Below are positions 20,168-30,063 of a stretch of 64,000 nucleotides of DNA, piece by piece. Both the position numbers and the translations under genes were made by a program. Location: contig NZ_AP019007.1 in the NCBI RefSeq assembly GCF_009176645.1, positions 1,488,001 through 1,552,000 of the forward strand, written 5' to 3'. Origin of the DNA: Enterobacter oligotrophicus (GTDB lineage Bacteria; Pseudomonadota; Gammaproteobacteria; Enterobacterales; Enterobacteriaceae). The number at the start of each line of letters is the position of its first letter. Within the stretch, counting starts at the first letter, position 1. Below the pieces are notes generated by a model, which made no database searches, was not told the origin of the DNA, and worked only from the letters and a program-made list of their open reading frames with translations.

Positions 20168-21265
20168 TCAACCGCTGAATACGTTTCCGGCACCAGGGGC
20201 GGCTTTCAGCACCCAGACGCGTCCGTAGTGGTTATACCAGCCCGCACGGTGGCCCGCATCCGGGCCGATGCCCTGATAAATATCGAAGTGCTGGCCTTTA
20301 ATCGCGCCACCCACATCCAGCGCAACCATCAGACGCAGCTCATACTGGCCGTTGAATTTGCCGTTGTTGTCCAGCAGAGGAACTTCCGCCAGCAGCGTGG
20401 TGCCCGCCGGAATAATAGAGCGATCCGACGCGACAGACGCGCGGCCAATCAGCGGCACCGCACTCGCCCCTTTCACCGGCGCAAAGTTTTGCGGTTTAAA
20501 GAAGACGAACGACGGGTTCTGCTCCAGCAGCTCACGCACTTCGGCTTCGCTGTGCTTTTCGCCCCACTCGCGGATCGCCTGCATCGACATATCTTCTTTC
20601 TTCACTTCACCACGGTCGATCAGCACTTTCCCGATACTGCGGTAGGCATGGCCGTTTTTACCGGAGTAGCTGAAGAAGTTAAGCGGAGAACCATCACCAA
20701 AATCAATATAACCGCTGCCCTGAACGTCCATGATGAAGTTATCCATCAAAGAGTTACTGTAGGCCAGGACATAGTTTTCGCTAAGCGCACCGGCGTAGAT
20801 CTCGGCACGAGACGGCAAACGGCCACGTTTTGGCGGCATACGATAGATGGGATACTGAAACTCCCCCTGACGCGTGTGGCGCGCCTGAATAACCGGCGTG
20901 TAATAGCCGGTGAACTGGACGTTACCGTAGTTATCCGCCCCTTCCATCTGCCAGGCGTCGATACCAAACTGGCGCATATTGCGCGTATCACCGCCCGCGC
21001 GCAGCCAGTCCTGTACCGCACTATAAATGTTGCTCTGTGAGCCATAGAGGCGCGGCGACGCATTGCGGATCTGGTAGACCTGTTCGGAAAAATCTCCGGC
21101 GTTAATCGGTGCGCCGACGGCATCGGGCTGGTTAACTAAAGAGAAAGGCTGGGATAATTTCCCGTCTTTATACTGTTGACCACGATCGGTCGGTTTAGAA
21201 GAGCAGGCCGCAAGAATGGCTACCATTGCGCCCGTCATCAGATACTTCGCCCAACGTCCTTTCAT
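20168..21265 (-). CDS. mltA: Membrane-bound lytic transglycosylase A
   Basis: Outer-membrane lipoprotein that cleaves peptidoglycan glycan strands to 1,6-anhydromuropeptides. 365 residues as in E. coli. The signal peptide ends in the lipobox LAAC with cysteine 21. The C-terminal 3D domain shows VALDVGGAIKGQHFDIYQG, including the conserved aspartates of the active site. It stands alone with its own terminator; the tRNA-fMet promoter lies on its upstream side. Confidence 0.96.
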   Translation of the reverse strand: MKGRWAKYLMTGAMVAILAACSSKPTDRGQQYKDGKLSQPFSLVNQPDAVGAPINAGDFSEQVYQIRNASPRLYGSQSNIYSAVQDWLRAGGDTRNMRQFGIDAWQMEGADNYGNVQFTGYYTPVIQARHTRQGEFQYPIYRMPPKRGRLPSRAEIYAGALSENYVLAYSNSLMDNFIMDVQGSGYIDFGDGSPLNFFSYSGKNGHAYRSIGKVLIDRGEVKKEDMSMQAIREWGEKHSEAEVRELLEQNPSFVFFKPQNFAPVKGASAVPLIGRASVASDRSIIPAGTTLLAEVPLLDNNGKFNGQYELRLMVALDVGGAIKGQHFDIYQGIGPDAGHRAGWYNHYGRVWVLKAAPGAGNVFSG

Positions 21266-21473
21266 TATGTCTCGTCTTTTAGTTGCCCATTTCCGCGTGA
21301 TGAAGATAACAAACCGCCCGTTTTAATGAAATGCAATCACATGCCCTTTGGCAAATTTTGCGCAAAAAATAGTCCAAACGTCGCAATGTCGTTCAATTTA
21401 CATACAAAATAATGAATTATGTGAAAAAGGGGTTGCATCACAAACCTATCCGAGTATAGTGCGCTTCCACGGA

Positions 21474-21550
<77 letters not shown>

Positions 21551-21583
21551 ATACAATGTGATGAAGTACAAGCAGTACGGTGA

Positions 21584-21660
<77 letters not shown>

Positions 21661-21693
21661 ACACAATGTGATGAAGTAAAAGCAGTACGGTGA

Positions 21694-21770
<77 letters not shown>

Positions 21771-21787
21771 ATACTTCTTAAACAATA

Positions 21788-21810
21788 AACACCCTTAAGG
21801 GTGTTTTTTT
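21788..21810 (+). terminator. Terminator of the tRNA-fMet operon
   Basis: AACACCC-TTAA-GGGTGTT followed by a T run ending at 21810. Confidence 0.88.
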
Positions 21811-21857
21811 GTATCTGCGGTTTGTGAATTTGCCGGGCGTTTACCCGGCTTAAGAAA

Positions 21858-23111
21858 CTACCCGCGTCGCGCCAGCGTCGCCCCGTCCGAGAAATACGCC
21901 CGTATCCCTGCCAGAATCGACTCGGCCACTTCCTGCTGGAATTTCGCTGTCTTGAGCTTACGCTCCTCTTCCACATTACTGATAAACGCGGTTTCGACCA
22001 GAATCGACGGGATATCCGGCGCTTTCAGTACCGCGAAGCCGGCCTGTTCTACGCTGTTTTTATGCAACTTGTTGATATTGCCCAGCTTACCGAGCACCGC
22101 TTTACCAAACTTCAGGCTATCGGTGATGGTCAGTGATTGCACCATATCAAACATGGTGTGGTCGACATAACGATCGCCGCTTTTACTCACGCCACCGATC
22201 AAGTCAGAGGCGTTCTGCGTGTCCGCCAGATATCTCGCTGCGGTACTGGTCGCCCCTTTCGTTGACAGCGCAAACACCGACGAGCCGCTCGGCTGACGGC
22301 TGGTAAACGCATCCGCATGAATCGAGACGAACAGGTCTGCGCGTTGCTTTTGTGCTTTCGCCACGCGGACTTTCAGCGGAATAAAGACATCTTCGTTGCG
22401 CGTCATGTAGGCACGCATATTGCCTTCTTTGTCGATTAAAGCCTTCAGGCGGCGCGCAATTTGCAGCACCACATCTTTTTCCCGCGTGTGATATTTGCCG
22501 ACAGCACCGGAGTCCTCCCCGCCGTGACCAGGATCGAGCATGATCACAATCGGTCGATCGCGCCCGGCTTTTCCCGGCTGTGGACCGCTTTGCGCCGGGG
22601 GAACCTGACGCTGGAGATCGCCTTTGTTGTAGTCTTCCAGCAACGCCAGCAGCGGGTCCTGAATGTCCGTCGCATTGGCCGGATAGAGATCCATCACCAG
22701 GCGTTCTTTAAAGGCCGCAACAGGCGCAAGCGCAAACAGTTGCGGTTTAACGTTCTGTTTCAGCTCAAATACCATGCGCACGGTTTGAGGATCAAACTGC
22801 CCGACACGCGCCGACTTAATAAATGGATCGTCGCCACGGATCTGCGCCGCCATTCCTTTCAGCACGGAGTTCAGGTTTACGCCTTCGAGATCCACCACGA
22901 CACGCTCAGGGTTGCTGAGGGCAAATTGCTTATATTTCAGCACGCGATTGGATTCTACCGTCACGCGCGTATAGGTCGACGACGGCCAGACGCGCACCGC
23001 CACGACCTGGCTTGTGGCGGCAAGACCCACCTGACTGACGCTAAGCAACCACATCGCCCCGGCCCCTTTTAACAAGCGGCGGCGGCTTATTGCTGAATTG
23101 GCTCCCGACAT
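21858..23111 (-). CDS. amiC: N-acetylmuramoyl-L-alanine amidase AmiC
   Basis: Periplasmic zinc amidase that splits septal peptidoglycan, activated by NlpD. 417 residues as in E. coli when started at ATG 23111 ([14 protein letters not shown]); the frame runs five codons further upstream. A twin-arginine signal (SRRRLLKGA) leads the protein. The AMIN domain spans about residues 35-130 and the Amidase_3 domain about 190-410, with zinc-site motifs [14 protein letters not shown] and SIHADAF. It is divergent from argA. Confidence 0.96.
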   Translation of the reverse strand: MSGANSAISRRRLLKGAGAMWLLSVSQVGLAATSQVVAVRVWPSSTYTRVTVESNRVLKYKQFALSNPERVVVDLEGVNLNSVLKGMAAQIRGDDPFIKSARVGQFDPQTVRMVFELKQNVKPQLFALAPVAAFKERLVMDLYPANATDIQDPLLALLEDYNKGDLQRQVPPAQSGPQPGKAGRDRPIVIMLDPGHGGEDSGAVGKYHTREKDVVLQIARRLKALIDKEGNMRAYMTRNEDVFIPLKVRVAKAQKQRADLFVSIHADAFTSRQPSGSSVFALSTKGATSTAARYLADTQNASDLIGGVSKSGDRYVDHTMFDMVQSLTITDSLKFGKAVLGKLGNINKLHKNSVEQAGFAVLKAPDIPSILVETAFISNVEEERKLKTAKFQQEVAESILAGIRAYFSDGATLARRG

Positions 23112-23287
23112 GCTTCTCCCGAGCAAGAAATCTCATTAATAAACAAAACGTCCAAATTGACCGAAAACTTTAACGAATGACGCATAAACTGTCATCTATA
23201 AAAGGGTAAACATTCCTATGCTAACGCACGGATTACTTATTCATTTCTGTGGGTCGCAGAAAATTTAGGCTTGCGCGCACGGCCACA

Positions 23288-23326
23288 ATCGAATAAAAAT
23301 ACATAAATTACGAATAAACATTCATT
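23288..23326. promoter_or_regulatory. Paired ARG boxes (ArgR operator) of argA
   Basis: Two 18-bp ARG boxes with the standard 3-bp spacing: 23288-23305 (GAAT-AAAA-ATACA core) and 23309-23326 (GAAT-AAAC-ATTCA core). Both resemble the consensus wNTGAATwwwwATTCANw with one or two mismatches. They end 12 bp before the argA start codon, as expected for arginine repression. Confidence 0.88.
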
Positions 23327-23338
23327 AAGGGTTGTGCC

Positions 23339-24670
23339 ATGGTGAAGGAACGTAGAACCGAACTGGTCCAGGGATTCCGCCATTCTGTTCCCTATATCAA
23401 CGCCCATCGGGGAAAAACGTTTGTCATCATGCTTGGCGGCGAAGCCATTGAGCATGAAAACTTTTCCAGCATCGTCAATGATATTGGCCTGTTGCACAGC
23501 CTCGGTATCCGGCTGGTTGTGGTGTATGGCGCACGTCCGCAGATTGACGCCAACCTGGCGGCACACCACCATGAGCCGATTTACCACAAGCACACCCGCG
23601 TAACCGATGCCAAAACGCTGGAACTGGTTAAGCAGGCTGCGGGGCTGCTGCAGCTGGATATCACTGCGCGCCTCTCGATGAGCCTGAACAATACGCCGCT
23701 GCAGGGCGCGCATATCAACGTGGTGAGCGGCAACTTCATCATCGCTCAGCCTCTTGGCGTGGACGACGGTGTGGATTATTGCCACAGCGGTCGCATTCGC
23801 CGCATCGATGAAGACGCCATTCATCGCCAGCTGGACAGCGGTGCCATCGTGCTGATGGGGCCCGTGGCGGTCTCCGTGACGGGTGAAAGTTTTAACCTGA
23901 CGTCTGAAGAGATCGCCACCCAGTTGGCCATCAAACTGAAGGCGGAAAAAATGATTGGGTTTTGCTCCTCGCAGGGCGTCGTAAACGATGAAGGGGTGAT
24001 TGTGCCGGAGCTTTTCCCTAACGAAGCCCAGGCCCGCGTGGAAGCGCTGGAAGCCGAGGGGGATTATCACTCCGGCACCGTGCGTTTTTTGCGTGGCGCA
24101 GTAAAAGCCTGCCGTAGCGGTGTGCGGCGTAGCCACCTGATTAGCTATCAGGAAGATGGAGCCCTGCTGCAAGAACTGTTCTCCCGTGATGGTATCGGGA
24201 CGCAGATCGTGATGGAGAGTGCCGAGCAGATCCGTCGCGCTACCATCAATGATATCGGCGGTATCCTGGAGCTGATCCGCCCGCTGGAGCAACAGGGGAT
24301 TCTGGTTCGTCGCTCCCGCGAACAACTGGAGATGGAGATCGACAAATTTACCATTATCCAGCGCGATAACCTGACCATTGCCTGCGCTGCGCTCTACCCG
24401 TTCCCGGAAGAGAAGATCGGCGAAATGGCCTGCGTGGCGGTGCATCCGGACTATCGCAGCTCATCGCGGGGCGAAATGTTGCTGGAGCGGGTGGCGGCCC
24501 AGGCGCGCCAGATTGGACTCAGTAAGCTGTTTGTCCTGACGACACGCAGCATTCACTGGTTCCAGGAGCGCGGCTTTACGCCGGTAGATATTGATTCCCT
24601 GCCGGAAAGTAAGAAAGAGATGTACAACTACCAGCGCCGGTCAAAGGTACTGATGGCCGACCTGGGGTAA
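23339..24670 (+). CDS. argA: Amino-acid N-acetyltransferase (N-acetylglutamate synthase)
   Basis: First enzyme of arginine synthesis; acetylates glutamate with acetyl-CoA and is feedback-inhibited by arginine. 443 residues, equal to E. coli. An amino acid kinase-like domain (about 1-290, with [14 protein letters not shown] near residues 29-42) carries the arginine site; the GNAT domain follows, with [19 protein letters not shown] near 376-394. ATG at 23339 gives [10 protein letters not shown]. Preceded by ARG boxes. Confidence 0.97.
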   Translation: MVKERRTELVQGFRHSVPYINAHRGKTFVIMLGGEAIEHENFSSIVNDIGLLHSLGIRLVVVYGARPQIDANLAAHHHEPIYHKHTRVTDAKTLELVKQAAGLLQLDITARLSMSLNNTPLQGAHINVVSGNFIIAQPLGVDDGVDYCHSGRIRRIDEDAIHRQLDSGAIVLMGPVAVSVTGESFNLTSEEIATQLAIKLKAEKMIGFCSSQGVVNDEGVIVPELFPNEAQARVEALEAEGDYHSGTVRFLRGAVKACRSGVRRSHLISYQEDGALLQELFSRDGIGTQIVMESAEQIRRATINDIGGILELIRPLEQQGILVRRSREQLEMEIDKFTIIQRDNLTIACAALYPFPEEKIGEMACVAVHPDYRSSSRGEMLLERVAAQARQIGLSKLFVLTTRSIHWFQERGFTPVDIDSLPESKKEMYNYQRRSKVLMADLG

Positions 24671-24676
24671 TATAAC

Positions 24677-24701
24677 GCCCTCTCCGTCCGGCGAGGGCTT
24701 T
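24677..24701 (+). terminator. Probable terminator after argA
   Basis: GCCCTC/GAGGGC stem with a 10-base loop and only TTT after it, between convergent argA and recD. Weak T run. Confidence 0.5.
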
Positions 24702-24703
24702 GA

Positions 24704-26524
24704 TTACACAGACTCGAATATCGCGCTTAAACCGCTCCGGCGTTCTGTGCGGGTGGCTATCGCCTGTACCAGCACGCGGTCATCGGCATAAAGAGACAAA
24801 CGCTGACGCGCGCGGGTAATGGCGGTGTAAATCAATTCGCGTGTAACCACCGGCGACAGCTGCGTTGGCAGGATCAGCGCCGCATGGTTGAACTCAGACC
24901 CCTGCGATTTATGAACCGTCATCGCCCACGCGGTTTCATGTTCAGGCAGGCGGCTGGGCTGCACCGACTTCACGCTACCGTCCGGCATCTGGAACCAGAC
25001 GCGCAGCCCTTGTCCGCGGTCGAGCGCAATGCCGATATCACCGTTAAACAGGCCCAGCGCACTATCATTACGGGAGATCATCACTGGCCGCCCCTCATAC
25101 CAGCGCGAGTGCGGCAAGCGGGTAATTTTGCGCTTCTGCGCCAGCAGTTGTTCCAGCCTCTCGTTAAGCCCCGTTACGCCGAATGGCCCTTCTCTCAAGG
25201 CGCACAGCAACTGGAATTCAGTAAACGCGGCGATGACCTCTTCTGGCGTGCTTTTCTGCTGTACGCAGGCCAGGAAATGCTGGTAGCCCTGCCGGGCATC
25301 CTCAAGCATGGCCTGATACTCTTCCCCACTCTGCAGGGATTTTTTCTCGATATCCGTAAACGTACCGTCAAAGACAGCGCGCGTGGTATGCCGATCGCCC
25401 CGATTTACCGCCGCCGCCAGTTGACCAATGCCGGAATCACTCCCGAAGCGGTAACTTTTTTGCAGCAGACACAAGCTATCGCGCAGCGCGCTTGCCAGCG
25501 GGGAGCTATCCCCTTCAAGCGTGCAGCCGGTCAGACGCGCCAGTTCCTGAGCGCGCGAAGCCGTATAGCCAAAGCTGGCATAGGTGCAAATATCACCCAG
25601 TACCGCTCCGGCTTCAACGGAGGCGAGCTGATCGCGATCGCCCAGGAAAATAACGCGCGCATGAGGAGGCAGGGCATCAATCAACCGTGACATCATGGTC
25701 AGGTCAATCATAGAGGCTTCATCCACCACCAGCACATCCAGATGCAGCGGGTTTCCGGCATGGTAGCGCAGCCGCTGGCTTCCCGGCTGTGCACCGAGCA
25801 AGCGGTGTAATGTACTGGCCTCGTCAGGAAACAGTGCAAGCTGATCCTCAGTGAGCGGCAATTTTTGCAGTGCGCCACCTAACGATTCTGTCAGTCGCGC
25901 CGCAGCCTTGCCCGTAGGTGCAGCCAGGCGAATACGACACTTTTGCTCACCCGCAAGCTGGATCAGCGCAGCAAGCAGCTTCGCCACGGTGGTTGTTTTT
26001 CCGGTTCCCGGCCCTCCGGAAATCACCGAAATCCGCCGCGTTAAGGCGACGGCTGCCGCCACCTTCTGCCAGTCGGTAGCCTCGTCAGAAGTAAACAAGG
26101 CATCCAGCGTTTGCCGGAGTTGCGCTTCATCGCAGGGAAGAGGCGCATTTGACTCGCAGAAGAAACGAGCGACAGTCAGCTCGTTGCGCCACAGGCGATT
26201 AAGGTATAAACGATCGCCGATAAATATTATGGGTGTTTGTCTCTCTCCGCCGCTCACGGCAGCTGAATTCAAAAGTACGTCCTGCCAGTCCACCCGTTCA
26301 CCAAGCAAGGAAAAACAGGATTGCAGCCCCGGAGGCGTTTTCTCATCAACCGCCAGGCGCGAAAGCGGCAGGCAGACATGCCCCTCGCCCGCGTCTTTAC
26401 TGAGGATGGCAGCCGCGAGCATGACGGCGGGATGCTCACCTGCGACCATCATGGCGAACTGCACATCCAGTTGACGCAGCAAGCGTTGTTCTACCGCTTC
26501 CAGCAATAATTCCTGCATCGTCAT
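24704..26524 (-). CDS. recD: Exodeoxyribonuclease V alpha subunit RecD
   Basis: Fast 5'-3' helicase motor of RecBCD. 606 residues against 608 in E. coli. The Walker A motif is [13 protein letters not shown] near residues 166-178, motif II is [10 protein letters not shown] near 267-276, and the C-terminal [13 protein letters not shown] is helicase motif V. The ATG overlaps the recB stop (ATGA). The N-terminal 150 residues, which contact RecB, are less similar to E. coli than the motor domains. Confidence 0.96.
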   Translation of the reverse strand: MTMQELLLEAVEQRLLRQLDVQFAMMVAGEHPAVMLAAAILSKDAGEGHVCLPLSRLAVDEKTPPGLQSCFSLLGERVDWQDVLLNSAAVSGGERQTPIIFIGDRLYLNRLWRNELTVARFFCESNAPLPCDEAQLRQTLDALFTSDEATDWQKVAAAVALTRRISVISGGPGTGKTTTVAKLLAALIQLAGEQKCRIRLAAPTGKAAARLTESLGGALQKLPLTEDQLALFPDEASTLHRLLGAQPGSQRLRYHAGNPLHLDVLVVDEASMIDLTMMSRLIDALPPHARVIFLGDRDQLASVEAGAVLGDICTYASFGYTASRAQELARLTGCTLEGDSSPLASALRDSLCLLQKSYRFGSDSGIGQLAAAVNRGDRHTTRAVFDGTFTDIEKKSLQSGEEYQAMLEDARQGYQHFLACVQQKSTPEEVIAAFTEFQLLCALREGPFGVTGLNERLEQLLAQKRKITRLPHSRWYEGRPVMISRNDSALGLFNGDIGIALDRGQGLRVWFQMPDGSVKSVQPSRLPEHETAWAMTVHKSQGSEFNHAALILPTQLSPVVTRELIYTAITRARQRLSLYADDRVLVQAIATRTERRSGLSAIFESV

Positions 26525-29500
26525 GCGACTTCCTCCGTACCTGCCGCAAACAGGTAATCCATCTTTTCAATCAATGCCGCGTCCGGGCGCGTATTAAAAA
26601 TGCCCGACCGCGCGTCCGTCGCGTCCACGCCGCGCAGGAACAGGTAGATAACGCCGCCAAAGTGGTCGTCGTAACGGTAATCCGCAATGCGATGGCGCAG
26701 GTAGCGATGGAGCGCCAGCGTATACAACTGGTACTGCAGATCGTAGCGATGCATTTGCATGGCCGAAGCCATCGCCTGCTGCGTATACGCTTCGCTGTTT
26801 TCGCCAAGCCAGTTCGATTTGTAATCCAGCAGGTAGTAACGCCCTTCATGGCGGAACACCAGGTCGATAAACCCTTTCAACATCCCCTGAACCTGACGGA
26901 AGTTCAGTGGCGGAGAGCCAGCGGATAACGGATCGTACTCGCGTATCAGCGCATCCAGCGCATCCGCCTTGAGCGGGCTGGCGATAGGGAGGTAAAACTC
27001 CATCTCCACCTGTTTATCTCTGGCAGTCAACTGGCTGAGGGAGAGGCCCTGCTCCGTGAGCGGCACCTGCAAAATGGTATTTACCCAGTCAGTCAGTACC
27101 GATTGCCATTGCGCGTCATAGCCTCCGCTTTGCAGCATCTTCAGCACCCACTCCGCCGATACGGGCTGGGTGAAATCCAGCTCCTCAAACAGGCTATGCA
27201 AAAATGTCCCCGGTGACGCGCCACGAGGGAACTGGTGAGGCGTTAAGGTTGGCTCGACATTAACCTCCCCCACGCCTGCGGCATCCACGTCCAGTTTTGG
27301 CATCAGATCCTGCGCGATACTCTGGCCGTGTTGCTGTAAGCCTGAATAGCTGGTGACACGCCAGTCATCGACAAGGGTTCGCACAATCTTACGGGTATGC
27401 AGTTCCGGTTCACGCTGTTCAGGCATCTGCCAGCGGCTGTTATCGGGTGACGTGGGGATTTGCAGCGCAATATGCTCACAGCACAGGGATTCAAGACACA
27501 GTCGCAGCCCTGCGGCATCTTTTGGCTCACCAAGCTGGATAAGCCGCCCCAGAGCGCTTAAATGAAAATCGGTCTCGCCGGACTTTTCACCACGGCGGCG
27601 GAAAAGCGGTGCGACGCCCAGGCTGCAGTGCCAGACAGACCGGGTCAGCGCTACATACAGCAGACGTAAATCCTCCGCCAGACGTTCTGCTTCCGCCAGT
27701 TCAACGCTGGTTTCAGCCTTGCTAAGATCGAGGACCGCTTCGAAAGATTCGCGATCGTGATAAAACGCCTGATCCTGAACGCGGTAATTAGCGATAAACG
27801 GCAGCCAGACCAGCGGATATTCCAGCCCTTTCGATTTATGGATGGTGACGATTTGCACCAGATGTTTATCGCTTTCCAGGCGCATTTGTTGGCTGGACGC
27901 GTTGCTGTTTGGGTCAGCAATTTGCTGCGCCAGCCAGCGTACCAGAGCATGTTCACTCTCCAGTTGGGTGCCAGCTTCCTGCAACAGCTCGCTGATATGC
28001 AAAATATCAGTAAGGCGGCGTTCACCGCCAGATGTCGCAAGCAGGTTCTCCGCAATATGACGCTGAGCCATCAATTCGCGTAGCATCGCCATCACACCGC
28101 GTTTTTGCCAGCGCTCCCGGTAATGGACAAACTCTTCCACCACCGCATCCCAGGCGGTTTCGTCGTTATTCAGAGTATCAATATCGCGCGCGTTCAACCC
28201 CAGCATGGAACTTGCCAGTGCGCTGCGAAGCGTATTTTCACGCTCTGGCGACAGTACGGCCTGGAGCAGCCACAGCATCTCCTGAGCTTCCAGGGTTTCG
28301 AATACGCTGTCACGGTTCGAGAGATAGACTGAAGGAATATTCAGCAACGTCAGTGCATCGCGGATCAGCGATGCCTCCTGACGGCTGCGTACCAGCACCG
28401 TGATATCCGACGCCTTAACGGGACTCGCATGCTCCCCTCTCCACAAACGCGCCTCACCGCGAGCACCTGCGCTTAACCAGTCACGAATTTGTGCAGCACA
28501 ATGCTGCGCCATCGCATTTTGATAATCCGCCACGCCACAGCCTTCGCCGTCCAGCAACCAGAAATTCATGGCTGGCTGCATCGCCCCCTTGTATTCAAAG
28601 CGCAGGGTAGAATTTTTCGGTGCTGATTTCACCGGCAGGAAAGGAATTTCCCTGAACATGAACGCCGTATCCATCCGGCTGAACAGCGTATTAACGCTTT
28701 CAACCATACCGGGGGAAGAGCGCCAGTTAGTCTCCAGGGTATAGTGCGCAGAAACCTCGCTACGGGCTTTCATGTAGGTGAAAATATCTGCGCCGCGGAA
28801 AGCGTAAATGGCCTGCTTAGGGTCACCAATCAGTAACAGCGCGGTCTCCGGCTGCTGTCGCCAGATACGGCGAAAAATGCGGTACTGCTGAGGGTCGGTA
28901 TCCTGAAATTCGTCAATCATCGCCACCGGGAAACGGGTTCGAATGGCGGCAGCAAGGGCTTCACCATTTTCACTGCACAGCGCGGCGTCCAGGCGGCTTA
29001 GCATATCGTCAAACCCAAGCTCGCCCCGGCGACGCTTTTCACGCGCCACGGCTTCACGAATCTCCGCCATGGCTCGGGTGATCATCAGGTCATTGAGCGT
29101 TAATGGCTCCGCAAGGAGTGTCTCAATGGCAACAAACAGGGGATGCTCCGGGACGATGCCATCGGCTTTGGTCCGCTCAATCAGAAAGCGTTGGGAGAAT
29201 TTTTCCAGCGCATCCGGGAGCTGATAACCACGCGTCTCTTCCTGCGCCCAGGCACTGATCTTTTCGATCCATTTCCCCTGGTTGCCACGGTTAAACTTGC
29301 GTCTGTCGATCCCGGAATTTTCTATGATCGCGTCAATCTCGCTGACTGACTCATTCCATTTTTGCTTTATGGTCGCGATTTGCGCGACGATCTTTTCATG
29401 GCGAGAGGCCAGCGTTTCATCGGCTGGCGGCGGGGACTTTATTACCGGTGCTTCGCCCTGCAGATAGCGATCGATAGCGCGCAGAAGCTCTTCCGGCCCT

Positions 29501-30063
29501 TTCCACAACGCATGTACAGCTTCAGCGATATCACGCTGCAAAGGATAACAGTGACGACGCCAGAAATCCGCGCAGGCCTGATAGCGAAGCTCAGACTCAT
29601 CTTCAATAAGCTGCTGTTCAAACAGCATGCCGGATTCAAACGCATTCAGGCTCAGCATACGCTGACAAAAACCATGAATGGTGAAGACTGACGCCTCGTC
29701 CATCTGCCTTTCTGCTAACAACAGCCACCGGGCTGCCTGTTGCTTATCGGCAATCTCTTCCAGAAGGCTTGCGTAGAGAGGATTATCCGTGCTCTGGCGC
29801 AGACAGGCGATGCGCAGCTCATGGATATTGGCACGGATACGGCCGCGTAGCTCGGCGGTGGCAGCTTCCGTGAAGGTAACCACCAGCAGCTCCTCCACGC
29901 TTAGCGGGCGTGGAAAAGCCGCGTTACCACCCAGCCCCAGCAGCAGGCGCAGATAGAGCGCGGCAATGGTGTAGGTTTTTCCCGTTCCCGCTGAGGCTTC
30001 AATCAATCGTTCACCTTGTAGCGGTAAACGTAAGGGATCAAGGGACTCAGCGGTATCGGTCAT
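26521..30063 (-). CDS. recB: Exodeoxyribonuclease V beta subunit RecB
   Basis: Slow 3'-5' helicase and sole nuclease of RecBCD; also loads RecA after Chi recognition. 1180 residues, equal to E. coli. Walker A is [12 protein letters not shown] near residues 23-34, UvrD-type motif II is [12 protein letters not shown], and the C-terminal nuclease motif [10 protein letters not shown] near residue 1080 is intact. Start ATG 30063 overlaps the ptrA stop by four bases; recD follows with the same overlap. Confidence 0.97.
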   Translation of the reverse strand: MTDTAESLDPLRLPLQGERLIEASAGTGKTYTIAALYLRLLLGLGGNAAFPRPLSVEELLVVTFTEAATAELRGRIRANIHELRIACLRQSTDNPLYASLLEEIADKQQAARWLLLAERQMDEASVFTIHGFCQRMLSLNAFESGMLFEQQLIEDESELRYQACADFWRRHCYPLQRDIAEAVHALWKGPEELLRAIDRYLQGEAPVIKSPPPADETLASRHEKIVAQIATIKQKWNESVSEIDAIIENSGIDRRKFNRGNQGKWIEKISAWAQEETRGYQLPDALEKFSQRFLIERTKADGIVPEHPLFVAIETLLAEPLTLNDLMITRAMAEIREAVAREKRRRGELGFDDMLSRLDAALCSENGEALAAAIRTRFPVAMIDEFQDTDPQQYRIFRRIWRQQPETALLLIGDPKQAIYAFRGADIFTYMKARSEVSAHYTLETNWRSSPGMVESVNTLFSRMDTAFMFREIPFLPVKSAPKNSTLRFEYKGAMQPAMNFWLLDGEGCGVADYQNAMAQHCAAQIRDWLSAGARGEARLWRGEHASPVKASDITVLVRSRQEASLIRDALTLLNIPSVYLSNRDSVFETLEAQEMLWLLQAVLSPERENTLRSALASSMLGLNARDIDTLNNDETAWDAVVEEFVHYRERWQKRGVMAMLRELMAQRHIAENLLATSGGERRLTDILHISELLQEAGTQLESEHALVRWLAQQIADPNSNASSQQMRLESDKHLVQIVTIHKSKGLEYPLVWLPFIANYRVQDQAFYHDRESFEAVLDLSKAETSVELAEAERLAEDLRLLYVALTRSVWHCSLGVAPLFRRRGEKSGETDFHLSALGRLIQLGEPKDAAGLRLCLESLCCEHIALQIPTSPDNSRWQMPEQREPELHTRKIVRTLVDDWRVTSYSGLQQHGQSIAQDLMPKLDVDAAGVGEVNVEPTLTPHQFPRGASPGTFLHSLFEELDFTQPVSAEWVLKMLQSGGYDAQWQSVLTDWVNTILQVPLTEQGLSLSQLTARDKQVEMEFYLPIASPLKADALDALIREYDPLSAGSPPLNFRQVQGMLKGFIDLVFRHEGRYYLLDYKSNWLGENSEAYTQQAMASAMQMHRYDLQYQLYTLALHRYLRHRIADYRYDDHFGGVIYLFLRGVDATDARSGIFNTRPDAALIEKMDYLFAAGTEEVA

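Noticed and set aside
23237..24445. 402-codon open frame on the minus strand
   Set aside because: It lies opposite argA in a mirrored codon frame; composition is histidine- and glutamine-rich as expected for shadow frames and argA is unmistakable.
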